This document shows, piece after piece, positions 19,269 to 29,818 of a DNA stretch of 64,000 bases. Origin of the DNA: Xiphydria camelus (lineage: Eukaryota; Arthropoda; Insecta; Hymenoptera; Xiphydriidae). Positions within the stretch are counted from its first letter, which is position 1. Every line of letters starts with the position of its first letter. Below the pieces are notes generated by a model. That model made no database searches, was not told where the DNA came from, and saw nothing but the letters and a program-made list of their open reading frames with translations. The stretch is taken from assembly GCA_963678675.1 (NCBI GenBank), contig OY783192.1:32829250-32893249 (forward strand), written 5' to 3'. The position numbers and the translations under genes are program-made.

Positions 19269-20099
19269 TAATATTACGTTGATGAAAAATCGTACGTAGT
19301 AAAATGGCTTTATTATTCTCGATGGAATTCATACATCTCATTTTTCTGTAGGTACAGTAGATATCGATCACTGCGTACGAGCTTAAAATTTGTTCTGTAT
19401 TATAATTTAATTTTTTTTTTACAGTTTCTCTCGTAATCAATTTATGTTTCGATTTCAGATATCAGTCACAGTTTTTATCAATACAGTATTATTTTCCCAA
19501 TTGCACGTCGACTATCCGAATTCTTTTACTCGAAGGGACGCCTCCATCTGCAACGACCGAAGTGACGTGACATTTCCTTCCGAATCGCTCCGCGCGCCGA
19601 GTCATTAGGGCGTAATTTCCTCTCGACGCCGTGCCACGGCAATTTAGTTAATGACACCATTCACGCCGTGCATTTTTCCCCGACGAAATACATATCGCGT
19701 GTTAATATGATGGATCGCCGAAACCGTCGGTGACAACGAGACGACGTACACGGGCGGAAGGAAACGAAATGCCTGTATATGCAGTCACGTCTGTAATCTC
19801 TTATCCACGTAAGTGTAACGGCATTATTGGTGTATGAAAAACCTATCATTTGAGAAAGTTATATATCTGCATAGAGTAGCGAAGCATTGCAGCCAAAAAT
19901 AACATCATCATTATTCGTAGGTATTTATATCTCTTTATTATGTACACGCATCGCTTGAATTACAACGTTAAATTCAGTGTTTTCATGCAATTGCTATAGA
20001 GCGCACACGCGTTCTTTCTTATTTTCATTTTGAAAGCCTTCTTCGCTATATATAACATTACAATCTCGATGCCGGCGTCAGATACATTGAGAAAATAAT
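19269..20099. other. Unassigned AT-rich stretch
   Basis: No ORF over 70 codons and no match to the other elements. 19540-19700 is less AT-rich. Nothing recognised. Confidence 0.4.
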
Positions 20100-20222
20100 C
20101 GAGTTATAATTAATAAACGAATATTTAAACATGGCAAAATAACTATTTCGTCGGGTAAGAAAATATTTACTAATTAGAGTACCTATTTATTAACTGTAAA
20201 TAAACTGTTTTCTTTGTGTAGC
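20100..20222. mobile_element. MITE family F, fragment F2
   Basis: Keeps the left AATTAATAAACGAATAT...CATGGCAAAATAACTATTTCG block and the right TTATTAACTGTAAATAAACTG end, but the middle is deleted. Confidence 0.7.
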
Positions 20223-20281
20223 TATCGAACTTCTTCAAAAAACTGAAGCATTTCCCTCCCTTTTTTCTTAAACGCTCGCCA

Positions 20282-20541
20282 CACTGAAAGAAATAATAGC
20301 TTGTGCGCCAGAAAAATATTTCTCGAACCAAGAACATACGATCGTAAACATTTTTAAGAATACGTATTCTTGATTCAAGAATACCTTCGTTGAAACAAGA
20401 AATTCTTCCTGCGAGAAAAAGATTATACTCAAGCTTATCAAATGTTTCTTTGCAGGAAGAAAACCACGACTTGATTCTGTAATTACATCATGTCTTGGAT
20501 TGAAGAAAACATTTTTTTGGCACCAGCGATTATTTCTCTCA
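20282..20541. mobile_element. MITE family C, copy C2
   Basis: Left end CACTGAAAGAAATAATAGCT, right end TTGGCACCAGCGATTATTTC. The middle has TTCTTGATTCAAGAATACCT, GTTGAAACAAGAAATTC and GATTGAAGAAAACATTTTTT. It is a nearly full-length copy, useful for reading the interrupted copies C4 and C8. Confidence 0.88.
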
Positions 20542-21127
20542 TATATTGTCAGTATATATATTTCGTATCCGCGCTAAACTGGCGGATAATTACGCAAGTA
20601 CAATTACACGTACCGAGAGTAATAACGAAAATAATCGCGCAACATTCACAGACGCCTCGGACTCGCGCACGATTCGCAAGGGTGCGCGCGCGCGCGCGCA
20701 CGCGAGGTCTCGCGCCGGGATATTGATGCGAAACATTAAACCTAATTGAACGTTAACGTTTAGCCGGATGCGCGGTGTAGCGCGCGCTGCGGGAAGACCG
20801 ATGCTGATGCGCTCCTGGAATGCGCCTGGCTCCCTTCGCCCGCGGCTGATTATTAACAACTCCGTTATTTTTCGGCGGGACGCGGCGCGGGCACATCGCT
20901 AATGGGGCCTCATACGATGCGTTATCCACGAGAATCTTCTCAGATCTCAATCCGCGGACGATCGCGGGAGACGTTGCAATTTGATATGTTAATTTTAAAT
21001 TTATAAATTTTAGATATACGAACGTGAGGGCGACGTCTTCGAACGCATACGCTCGATTACACGGGCCACGCAGAAGTGCGTGTGAACGCGTAGGTAACGT
21101 GGAAGGAAATAATCGAAGTGCATCATG
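20542..21127. other. CpG-rich stretch with (GC)n
   Basis: 20640-20930 is CpG-rich, with an alternating GC run near 20688-20702 that could adopt Z-DNA. Overlapping open frames occur on both strands, none credible. Confidence 0.4.
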
Positions 21128-21260
21128 TACTGAAAAAAAATAATTAAGTTAAAGTAACAAACCGCGCTTCGTTAAACGCGTTTAGTTATTCCAACCAAAA
21201 TACTGGTCAGCCGAGCCAAATATCTAGTTATTAATAACAAGCAAAGTAAGCTGTTTGGTA
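21128..21260 (-). mobile_element. MITE family E, fragment E5
   Basis: Left ACTGAAAAAAAATAATTAAG, then CGTTTAGTTATTCCAACC and CCAAATATCTAGTTATT, in the reverse orientation of family E. The other end is missing. Confidence 0.55.
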
Positions 21261-21339
21261 ATACAATGAGACAATGAATGAGACAGTCATATTTAACCTT
21301 AAAATCAATATTTATCTGATCCACGATAAAGTTTTGGAA

Positions 21340-21416
21340 GATATTTTAAGCGACGAAAATATTGATTAAATTACAGTAAACTTTGTAAAAAAAATGTTAC
21401 GATTTATTTTTTCCGT
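21340..21416. mobile_element. MITE family G, right-end fragment
   Basis: TACAGTAAACTTTGTAAAAA, then TGTTACGATTTATTTTTTCC matches the right end of G1 (26930-26972). It is abutted by unrelated sequence, so only a partial arm remains. Confidence 0.55.
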
Positions 21417-22345
21417 CTATGAGAACAAACTGTTCTCAGCGTATAAACATTCGTTGAATGAATCGAGAAAATTCGCGATAAACGCGAAGACCCTCGTTAA
21501 ATCTGACGATAAAAGGGTGACTTCTCTCGGGGTACCCCTCATTTCGCGGTTTCGCGGACGATGTCGATCTTCATTAGCGCGAGCTTCCAGCGCGCGAATC
21601 TCTCGCGTCTCAAGGGAGCTGCAGCACTCGCTGTACCGCAATGACGAATGCCGTCGCTTAGTTCGCGTCGGGGCTACGCTGTCCGGTGCCCCGACCTCGT
21701 ACGTCGGTGATTAATATTTTTAACGGCAACAGCTTGCGCGGATACGGCGAGAGATACGACGGCAGATACGACAGCGGATACGCCGGAGACGGTGAACACG
21801 GGCGCCGAGCCCGCTAAGAGATTGCCCGTCGTTTGTCACATTTATATACTTTGCGAGTAGATCTTGACGCGCGTGCGGAGGGTTGCCCTGTTGCAGGTGG
21901 TTCGGCGCTCGCCGTGACTCGGTGCGATCGATCTCGCGTGCGCTCTGCAACTCTTTCTCTTGCTCTCTTCTAAATTCGCGCGGCGAGCGACGCACACACG
22001 GGTGTGCGAGCGCGCGACGATCTCCGCGGCAGAGATAATATTCCACGGGCGCGAGAGGGACGCGCGTGCACCGGGGGAATTCTCTCGCCTCGGTCGTTGG
22101 ATTTACCTCCGTGGTCCCTTCGCGGTCGCCTTTAAGACACTCGCGTATAATATATCGCTTAATCGCGGTACCGCGTCGTCGGAGATTTCCGAGATAGCGC
22201 GCAGGAATTTCGTCGGGCCGGGAAAAAGTCGGGGGAGTTGAGGGATTTTATGCGCCGGATGATTTTCTCTCTGTGACGTCGTTATCTTGATTTTTCTCCG
22301 AGACTTTATTGATGCGGACAGCCTTATCACTTGTGGAATCAATGC
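21417..22345. other. CpG-rich unassigned stretch
   Basis: Several overlapping open frames up to 108 codons on both strands have arginine-rich, low-information translations. 21740-21785 is a set of GATACGVC words. No exon or element is supported. Confidence 0.4.
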
Positions 22346-22560
22346 GAGGGGACAGAGTACAGGGTGGTATTATTCCGATTAGCTTTGATCATCATTATCT
22401 CGTTATCTACGAATTTTTCGGCTATGTTGCTGTAATACTTTTTTGAAGATCGTATTTCGGTCTATGAAAAAGTGTTATACCAATATGGGCTAAAAGTCTA
22501 TAGATAACGAGATAACCGTGGTTAAAGCTAGTCGAAATGGTACCTCTCTACTCTGCATCT
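22346..22560. mobile_element. Family M element, copy M1
   Basis: Foldback with the core ATTATCTCGTTATCTAC, then a TACTTTTTTGAAGATCG arm, mirrored by GTCTATAGATAACGAGATAA. The outer arms are CAGGGTGGTATTATTCCG and GAAATGGTACCTCTCTACTC. The same core lies in M2-M5 and at the outer ends of N1. Confidence 0.8.
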
Positions 22561-23360
22561 AGTAGGGTAACCGAATGCTCGATTCTACGTCTATTTCATC
22601 ATGCTGATTCCGAAATCATGGTCATCAGCATAGTAATCTCGAAGGAAATACGAGACATCGCCCTAATAATCGTAACTTTTTTAACCGATACGAAGAAATA
22701 CATCAGATAGGGTGAATTCTCGAGACTTCAACTACGTCGTAAATCCTGCTCTGTTGAAATTCGATAAAAGATCAGAACTGTGATAACTTTTTAAATATTT
22801 TAATAATTTCACGATCGATGATACACCGCCAAATCGGACGATACGCAACGGTTACTGCAATATCGCTGGAGGGCTCACCGCAAAGGAGAGTTCTCCCTCT
22901 CACCGTCTCCCTCCCTTCCCCATGGCGCTGAGCACGTTGTCCGACGCTCGACACGTGGTTCCCTCTGCGGAGCGATTACGAACTCGAACGCCGCGTTATT
23001 CCGGTGCGTTTCACCGTTCCGGGGTACCTTTAGCCTTGGCCCTTTTTCGACCGATTACCCTCCTCTGAGGATACCTACAGCGCACGTATCGATCGTAAAG
23101 GGGGATGCGTTTCCGCGGAGATGAAAAGTATTCTCGCGCATTGCGTCGATGAGAGTCGTGCGGTGCGACGATGGAAAATTGAAGGAAATAGAAAATTTAG
23201 TTTTTCTCTAGTAGAAATTAATTCAACACTGTTGTGAGACGAGCTTTTATAAGGATCTTGATAAACCCTCGTGCGCTTTAGAGAATTGGTATCAGGAACC
23301 TCGAGAACGTCGTCATTGATAAGAGAAATTCCTACACGGCTGCATTCTGAGAACAAAAAT
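22561..23360. other. Unassigned stretch
   Basis: 22860-23040 is pyrimidine/CpG-rich. 23130-23360 is AT-rich. No repeat or gene is recognised. Confidence 0.35.
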
Positions 23361-23855
23361 GTTCATCAAATTCTGATCAGATTTTGAACAGACTTCGCGG
23401 CCTGTAGGTCAGAATCTGATCCTGATGTGTGATCAAAATCGGATTTGAAATGTAACGCTATTTACAATCCGGATCGGTTCGGCGGAAAATCTTGATTCTG
23501 ATAAGGACATGGCTGCCTAAGCTGGATTGAAACTATTTCTGATAAGAATCCAATCAGCTTCGGGTCTTAATTTTTGATCGACATGCTATCCAAATCACTA
23601 GACGAGAATTTGATCTACGATTCAAATTGAGATGACATCTGATTCGAGTTCGATCAGCTTCTGATCGGAACTTCTGACTTCGGATTAAATCCTAGTGATC
23701 TGGCCAGATTATTTTCAGTTATCTATAACTGACTTCAACTCAACATACTTAGTTCTACGCGGATCAGAATCACGCCCTAATCTGGTCACAAATAATACAA
23801 TACAAAACTTCGCAGTACGTCTGATCCGTTTCCGATCCGTTGAAGTCTCCGATCA
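23361..23855. other. Cluster of GATC / CTGAT words
   Basis: By eye there are 13 GATC palindromes in about 500 bp, mostly within TCTGATC, TTTGATC and GGATCAGA contexts. Two would be expected by chance. The words alternate in orientation and the spacing is irregular. I cannot tell whether this is a decayed foldback or a binding-site cluster. Confidence 0.5.
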
Positions 23856-23861
23856 CATTTC

Positions 23862-24511
23862 GTCGGGTTACAAGTAAAATACATACACTCTCTCTCTAAG
23901 TCATAATATCCACTAAGTCAGTTAGTTTGTTTTGCCTGAACAAAATAACGTATTACTGATTTAATGGGAATACGATTATTGCAAAATCGTCGCTTTGGTG
24001 GTGAACTGTTCTAACCCACATAAACAAGAACTTGAGCTAGCGCGCTTTTAAGAAAGTTCGTCATCGAGAAACTCATGTTTTCTTCTCTAAAACTGTAACC
24101 AGAAGACAAAACAAAACAATTTTTTGATATTTTTATTTAACGATTATGCTTAAAAACTCAGTTGCTAAAAGTGCTAAGCTGCTTAAGTCTATTCACTACA
24201 ATAAAATGTCGGTTACGTCCTTTAGCAAATTTTGTGTTATAAGGACATTAAAAAGGTTGTGGGTTAGAATACTTTTAGGAATCAAACTTTATGCCTTTTT
24301 TAGTGTTTGTTAACAGTCTTAACTCAATTTTACACTTTTTGTGGGTTACGACTGTTCACCACCAAAGCGACCAAATGGGACACTAAAAAATTCTCGGATG
24401 ACTTACTGGATTTTGCCATAAAGAGAATACATCAAATGTGTGACCACATGGCATAAATAACTCAAAATTGGAAAAACTGACTTAATGTGTTTTGCTTGTA
24501 ACCCGACGATT
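23862..24511. mobile_element. TIR element AA (outer), interrupted
   Basis: The left CGTCGGGTTACAAGTAAAAT and the right inverted TTTTGCTTGTAACCCGACGA form a ~25-bp TIR. An inner ACTAAGTCAGTTAG is mirrored by AAAACTGACTTAATG. The nested element BB lies in its middle. It is non-coding as seen. Confidence 0.8.
23990..24373. mobile_element. TIR element BB, nested in AA
   Basis: GTCGCTTTGGTGGTGAAC...TAACCCACA at 23990-24020 is mirrored by TGTGGGTTACGACTGTTCAC and CACCAAAGCGAC at 24340-24371, a ~30-bp TIR with three mismatches. The interior is AT-rich with no coding frame. The target duplication is unclear. Confidence 0.75.
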
Positions 24512-25461
24512 TCTACTCGGGATATTCGCTAGCCCATTACAAAATTGGAAAAAAAATCAAGCCAATGTCACCTTATCGAAAACAGCTGCCCGGTAAAGCC
24601 CGAATCGTCAATTATCCCGGTTTTATTGAAAAAAAATGCCATTTAATGAGTGCACAACCGTGGCACATACGCTAGGTACGCAGGTACTCTTAACGGCAGT
24701 CGCCGCACGCCGATCGCGTTGGTCGACGGGTAACGGAGGAGTCTTTAGAAAGGCTTTAGTGCCAACGGCTGCAGCGTACGCGCGCGGAGGGTCTCCTTTG
24801 TTTAATTACAATGCGCCGCGCTGTACAGAGAGCATGTATAGACAGGGTAATTATTGGTTACACCGAATGGGAGCGGGGTTGTTCCGCATTTTTTTTTGTT
24901 CTAGTCCTCGGCAACATTTGGTATCCGTAGGGCACACCGGCGCACGGTTCTCTCTCTCTCTCTCTTTCTCTCTCGCGCGCGCGTACATTCAAAGTCGCTC
25001 GCTATTGTGGCTATTATATCGCCATTAATGGTAGTTTACAATGTAATTGCTATCTCCTTCTCGCTTCTTCCCGACCGCCTCTCGCTTTGCCGCTCTTCCG
25101 AAACGAATTACGCGACGACGCCGCGTCGTGTACACCGGAGAGCCGGTAACGAATCCACGCCGCGCTCGTTAATCGACTCTTCGGGTTTGCTCGGGACTTT
25201 ATGGACCGCATTTAACGTTTTCCCGCGTTATCCCGCTCCCTCGTACCGTTCCTCGAGCGCGCCTCGACGGAAGAGGGACTGCGAGTGCAGTTGGCGTTTA
25301 GCGAGTAACTCGACGCCTTTTCGCTCGTCGATTCGCGAGGCCGAATACGCGCGCGCGGATATGGCACGGAAGGGAGGAGAAGAATGCGCGTTGGCGCGAG
25401 ATCAAGACGAGTGCATTGCGGACACGGCTTCATTCTTGTATCTGTGCTCGGCTCGCACTGA
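24512..25461. other. CpG-rich stretch with (TC)n
   Basis: 24949-24976 is a (TC)n run followed by alternating CG. Open frames of 130 (24636-25028) and 179 codons (25007-25546) overlap in different frames and one runs into MITE C3, so I do not call them genes. Confidence 0.45.
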
Positions 25462-25756
25462 CAGTGAGAGAAATAATTGCTGGTGTAAAAAAAATGTTTT
25501 CTTCAATGGAGAATATAATATGCATAGTTACAGGATCAAGCCATGATTTTCTCCCTACGAGAAATTATTTGATAAGCTCGAGTAATTGTTTTTACCGCAC
25601 AGAAAAAATTTCTTGCTCCAATAAGGGTGGCCTTGAATCAAGAGTATGTGTTCTTTGACCAGTGATCTGGATTCTTACGAATTTTTAAGATCAGAAATCA
25701 TGATATTCTTGCTTCAAGAGATATTTTGTTAGCACTAGCTATTATTTCTCTCAGTG
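25462..25756. mobile_element. MITE family C, copy C3
   Basis: CAGTGAGAGAAATAATTGCT at the left and GCACTAGCTATTATTTCTCT at the right. It has a full set of family words, including ACAGGATCAAGCCATGATTT and the GAGTAATTGTTTTTACCGC middle. Confidence 0.9.
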
Positions 25757-26751
25757 CACGATAACTTAGGCGTTTTGATGAACTCGAGCTTGCTAAATGC
25801 TCGTTTATTTCAATCTTGAAGATAGTTCTATGAAAACGTCTGAAAGAAGTCTCTTGATAAGAAAATAATACCTAACGATCGGAGTAGATATTACTATTTG
25901 ATATTCTTTATTTAGGGAATTACGTTTTCAAGATTAATTTCTCATTTAAAAATGCCAGTACAACCGAAATATGAAAGTATAATTTCAAAGACACACTCCG
26001 AACGAACAATTTTTGAATCGCCAAAGATTCTTCTTAGATCCCGATCGCGGTCCAACAATAATCTCGCTCTTCTCATCCCCCTCTCTATCCTCCCTGAAGA
26101 TACAATCTCGTCCCCTCTCGGCGATAATTCGACGCCTCGAGAGCGCCGTCCGCGTACACGTATCCTCCGATCTCCCACACGTCTCGTGGCGCGTACAGAG
26201 CTAACTCTGAGATAAAAAAATGCGTCTCTCGAGTCTGGAGAGGGTTGAGAGCTCGAAGGACTGAGAAGGCAGGGGCGGGCGGGGGGAGAGGCCAGATAGA
26301 GAGAGAGAGAGAGAGAGAGAAAGGACTGTTTATCTTGCTACCGGTGGTACGCATCGGTCAATATGTGCCCAGCCTCCGAGCACGTACCGTGCAGCGCGCG
26401 GTATGTGTCTACCGGCGAACCCTCCTCCCCCTCTTCCTCTGCCAGACAGCCCGTGGGCTGCATTATGTCCACATTATGCGTGTACACACGGGGCCTTATC
26501 TGCATGCACACGTCCGGGTAATTTACCGAGGTTGCCTCGCGGTACTTTTCGCGTTAAAAAATGCAACCGCGTTTACGTTGTGGCCTCGCCTCGCCCCGGC
26601 TACGGCCGTCTCGCGTCGCATCGCGCGCGGTGGCGGTCTCGAAGAGAGAGAGGCTCCACGACGCGTCTCCGCGAGGCTCTCCGGGGGGTGATCGGCCGGG
26701 CTGTGACGTCCGCGCTGGACAGGAGGTTTCAGGCTCGAGGAGAGAGAGAAG
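25757..26751. other. Unassigned stretch with (GA)n
   Basis: 25760-25990 is AT-rich. 26040-26751 is CpG-rich, with (GA)n at 26296-26321. Open frames up to 148 codons overlap on both strands. None is accepted. Confidence 0.4.
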
Positions 26752-26972
26752 ACGGAAAAAATAAATCGTAACGTTGATAAAGTTTGTGGCAAATTTCGGA
26801 ACAAGGCCAATTTATTGTTACGATGACTAGAATTTTCGTAAAAATTACAGAAACGCTTGCAACTTCTACAAATTTGACTAAAAAATTGTGGTAATCGTAT
26901 TAATAAATTGGCCTTGTCTCAAAATTTACCACAAACTTTGTAAAAATGCTACGATATATTTTTCTCTTTGGA
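26752..26972. mobile_element. MITE family G, copy G1
   Basis: ACGGAAAAAATAAATCGTAA at the left. Arms AAAGTTTGTGGCAAATTTCG and ACAAGGCCAATTTATTGTTA are mirrored by TAATAAATTGGCCTTGTC and AAATTTACCACAAACTTTGT. About 85 bp per arm. A second copy is nested in F3 (33964-34173). Confidence 0.85.
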
Positions 26973-26988
26973 TTTGAACGAATCCGAC

Positions 26989-27891
26989 CCAGGCGGAAAA
27001 GTTTTATATCTTTTGTATATAATCCAGATGTGGTTTTGGTCATATGTATATGGATTATATATGATTTCTATATTAATCACATAATATAAGGACTATATAG
27101 AGATTTTTGAATGTTTGTATGATCTCTATGTAGTCCTTACATGGTTAATATAGTAATCATATATAATCCACATATGAAGGGTGCCATATGCAAAAGGGTG
27201 TAAGTGCCATTTTCAGCAAAATATGGTTTTCTATTAGAATAGGAAGTATGTGCCACTTTACACTTGCACAATGAATTTAAGTCTGCGGGGTAACTCCCCA
27301 GTATTTTACAACTTTAAATGTAGAACCCGTTAAACAAACAGTCAGACCTTGAAGTAAAGATAAACTTAAGGAAATTAGAAGTATGATCCCGATTATTTCA
27401 CCTGAAAACCAAGAATTTTATAAAAACATTGTCAAGGAACAAAAGGCCCTTTTAGAAAATTAAAAACATTTAGAAAGCATAATGAATAAAGTGAAATATA
27501 TGTAATATTGTTGTGAAATAAAAATAAAATGGTAAAAATTAAAACTGTTTATTCGTATCTCCGAAATGTTTAAGCCTTCTCCAAAAATAATATATGCAAC
27601 TTTGGTGGTACATACTACGTTTTGAAATTCAACAGGCGAAACAAATTTTTTGGAGAATTTTTATTAAAAAATTATATATCTATATTAGGCAGCGCATCCA
27701 AAACTAAACAGAATCAGATACCTAATACATAAAATTAATTATTTTCATTAAAAAACTGTTACATTAATTACTCCTCCTGTAAAATTCTTCTGTTTGTACA
27801 TACCACGTTTTGCATATGGCACCCTTCATATGACCAAGAACACATAGATTATAATAAAGAAAATATATAGAATTCTCTCTCTTCCGCCTGG
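26989..27891. mobile_element. MITE family H, copy H2 (interrupted)
   Basis: Begins CAGGCGGAAAAGTTTTATAT and ends TCTCTCTCTTCCGCCTG. The central foldback pivots at about 27118. Element J (27177-27826) interrupts it just after TATATAATCCACATATG. Confidence 0.85.
27177..27826. mobile_element. Element J, 650-bp non-autonomous DNA transposon nested in H2
   Basis: TIR AAGGGTGCCATATGCAAAA at both ends (one mismatch at most), flanked by CATATG at 27171-27176 and 27827-27832. Because CATATG also overlaps the TIR motif, the duplication length may be 2 to 7. Further GTGCCA words lie subterminally on the left (27207 and 27251). A 26-codon open stretch from the ATG at 27382 (MIPIISPENQEFYKNIVKEQ...) to 27462 may be a transposase remnant. 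I cannot name the superfamily. Confidence 0.8.
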
Positions 27892-28329
27892 GAGGAGGCC
27901 AATGGCAGGTCGAATGGAGCATTAAAAGCATCAAAGCAGGACTAAATTGTTCACCTCGGAAACTCACAGAGTCTCAAAGTTTACTACGTTCGGATGTCTG
28001 TAATTAGTGCGAGGTAAGATGTACTAACTCGATCGACCGACTTACTCGGTAGAGCGGGGTGTCGTTGAGTAACTATCCGGGCGTGGAGCGAGCGATCCCG
28101 ATCGAGTGATCGCAGCGTTTCCTCTGCCGCGTTCATCCTGCGCGCGCGCGCACGCGGGAATAGGATCGCTTTGGTGGCGTAAAGTCGAGTGGCGCGGAAG
28201 TGCGAGACCGCAGGATCGCTTCAGGATATTGCACACTCGACCGTAACCTGTCAGGCTCCGAGATGATCTTCTCGGAGTTTCTTAACGCCCTTCGATCTCG
28301 TTTCCAAGGGCGCGCGTTAACTCGAATAC
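27892..28329. other. Unique CpG-rich stretch
   Basis: 28060-28320 is CpG-rich with an alternating CG run near 28140-28155. No element or gene is recognised. Confidence 0.4.
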
Positions 28330-28586
28330 CGACACAGAGACAAAGAATCGGTTGGATCTACTAAAAATTACTTGCGGGGTCGCAAGTAATCGTTTATTTA
28401 TACCATTGACATTTCTTTGCACATCAATTAGATGTCTTTTCCTTATAATCACGTGGAATAGTAGGATGTGATTGCAAGAAAGAAATATCTAATTGATATG
28501 GAGAACGATTTTATTGATGTGAATAAATAATTACTCGCGACCCAGTAAGTAATTTGTAGTAGATTCAACTAATTATTTTTTTCTGT
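28330..28586. mobile_element. MITE family I, copy I2
   Basis: Arms TCTACTAAAAATTACTTGCG followed by a GGGTCGCAAGTAAT hairpin, mirrored by ATTACTCGCGACCC, AGTAAGTAATTTGTAGTAGA. Ends are CACAGAGACAAAGAAT and ATTATTTTTTTCTGT. The inner AATTAGATGTCTTTTCC is mirrored by GAAAGAAATATCTAATT. Confidence 0.85.
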
Positions 28587-29035
28587 AAATCCATGCGTAG
28601 GTAACCGTCGCGCAGTCGACCGTCGTACAGGGCGTATAGTGCTGCAGGTACCCCGGTTAAAATATCGAAGCGTTCCCTTATATATATACTCGCGCGGGTC
28701 GCTACTGTCATGCAAATCGCGGCGCGTTCTGTACTCGCAGTCGATGACTGCGGTTCGGCGTGTACGCGCGCGCACGGATTTAAATTTGAAAAGTGGATCC
28801 GTGCACTCTCTCTCTCGACGAGAGCGTTAGCATGTGAAAAGGTGCCCTCGCGGTGGAGAGAACTCGTACACCCTACTCTCGAAACTGTACTCGAGTCGGG
28901 ATCGCGGATCGTCTTACCGCTACTGCGATTTTCGTCTGGATCGCACATCGGGAGACATTTATCTCCAATATGCGTTTGTACTGAAAAAAATTGTTACTTG
29001 TGTGGCAATTAAATGTGTTTTCGAATAGTCTTATA
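28587..29035. other. Unique CpG-rich stretch
   Basis: A TATATATA run at 28680 and CpG-rich words. Open frames up to 127 codons overlap on both strands and are not accepted as genes. Confidence 0.4.
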
Positions 29036-29253
29036 CCGAGAGAAATAACTTGGTCAATTTAACCAAAATTCTGGAGATAATGACTAACCGTCTAGTGAAA
29101 TATGAATCCTCCATCTGTGTTTGACTAAATCGACCGCTTTTTGGTTCGAATAACTAAATATTTGGTTGGAATAACTAAACATTTTGGTATGAATAGGTTG
29201 ATGTGTTTAACTTGATGCGTTTTGTTATTTAAACCTAATTATTTTCTTCAGTG
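29036..29253 (+). mobile_element. MITE family E, copy E2
   Basis: CCGAGAGAAATAACTTGGTC to ATTTTCTTCAGTG with TA on both sides (29034-29035 and 29254-29255). The interior has TGGTTCGAATAACTAAATAT, GTTGGAATAACTAAAC and CATCTGTGTTTGACTAAAT. Confidence 0.88.
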
Positions 29254-29255
29254 TA

Positions 29256-29425
29256 AAGGCACATTTATTCGATTCGAATGAATATCGATTGGATGTAGAT
29301 ATATAATTATTAATTTTGTTGAATATTATTTGAATCAAATCGGTATTCATTCGAAACAAATAAATGTACTCCTATAGGACTTTCCAAGAAATACGTTTTT
29401 TTTTTCGATGAAGCAAATCTTTTTC
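29256..29425. mobile_element. MITE family K, partial copy K1
   Basis: Directly follows E2. It has CACATTTATTCGATTCGAAT, GAATATCGATTGGATGTA and the mirrored ATCGGTATTCATTCGAAAC, then CGATGAAGCAAATCTTTTTC. The left outer ~50 bp of the family are missing, so E2 probably inserted into K or the two recombined. Confidence 0.7.
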
Positions 29426-29572
29426 TTACAATCAGTGCATCTTTATTGTGGGTTTATCGCATGGAATCTTCTTCTGGTTTTTGATTATCGAGCTAGAACC
29501 CTTCCACTTTCCCTGAAGAATATGTCTTAGTCATTTTTAAGTTTCGAAATTGACATAATACGTCGATGTTAA

Positions 29573-29814
29573 CACTAGAACTACCGCAGGTGGTTAATTT
29601 GACCGGTGTTTTATTCAGAGCGTTATTCAACCTCGATTATCTCGCAACCCATGAGGTTTTTGTCGAAATTGCTACAATACTATTTTGTAGAACATATCTT
29701 GATCTACAAAAAAGCTCTATAGCAATATCACCCAAAAATCCATAGATAACGAGATAATCGCCCACCAAAATGATCATCTTAGAACGCGTAATCGTTCGGT
29801 AGTTTTGCGTAGTG
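29573..29814. mobile_element. piggyBac-type MITE carrying the family M core (M2)
   Basis: TTAA at 29569-29572 and 29815-29818 bracket CACTAGAACTACCG at the left and its imperfect inverse CGGTAGTTTTGCGTAGTG at the right. TTAA targets and a CNCTAGAA-like start are the piggyBac pattern. The interior holds GATTATCTCGCAACCCATGA, TACTATTTTGTAGAAC, GATCTACAAAAAAGC and AATCCATAGATAACGAGATA, the M stem-loop. Confidence 0.8.
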
Positions 29815-29818
29815 TTAA

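Noticed and set aside
24636..25546. Open frames of 130 and 179 codons on the plus strand
   Set aside because: They overlap in different frames, include a (TC)n tract, and the second runs into MITE C3. No domain is recognisable.
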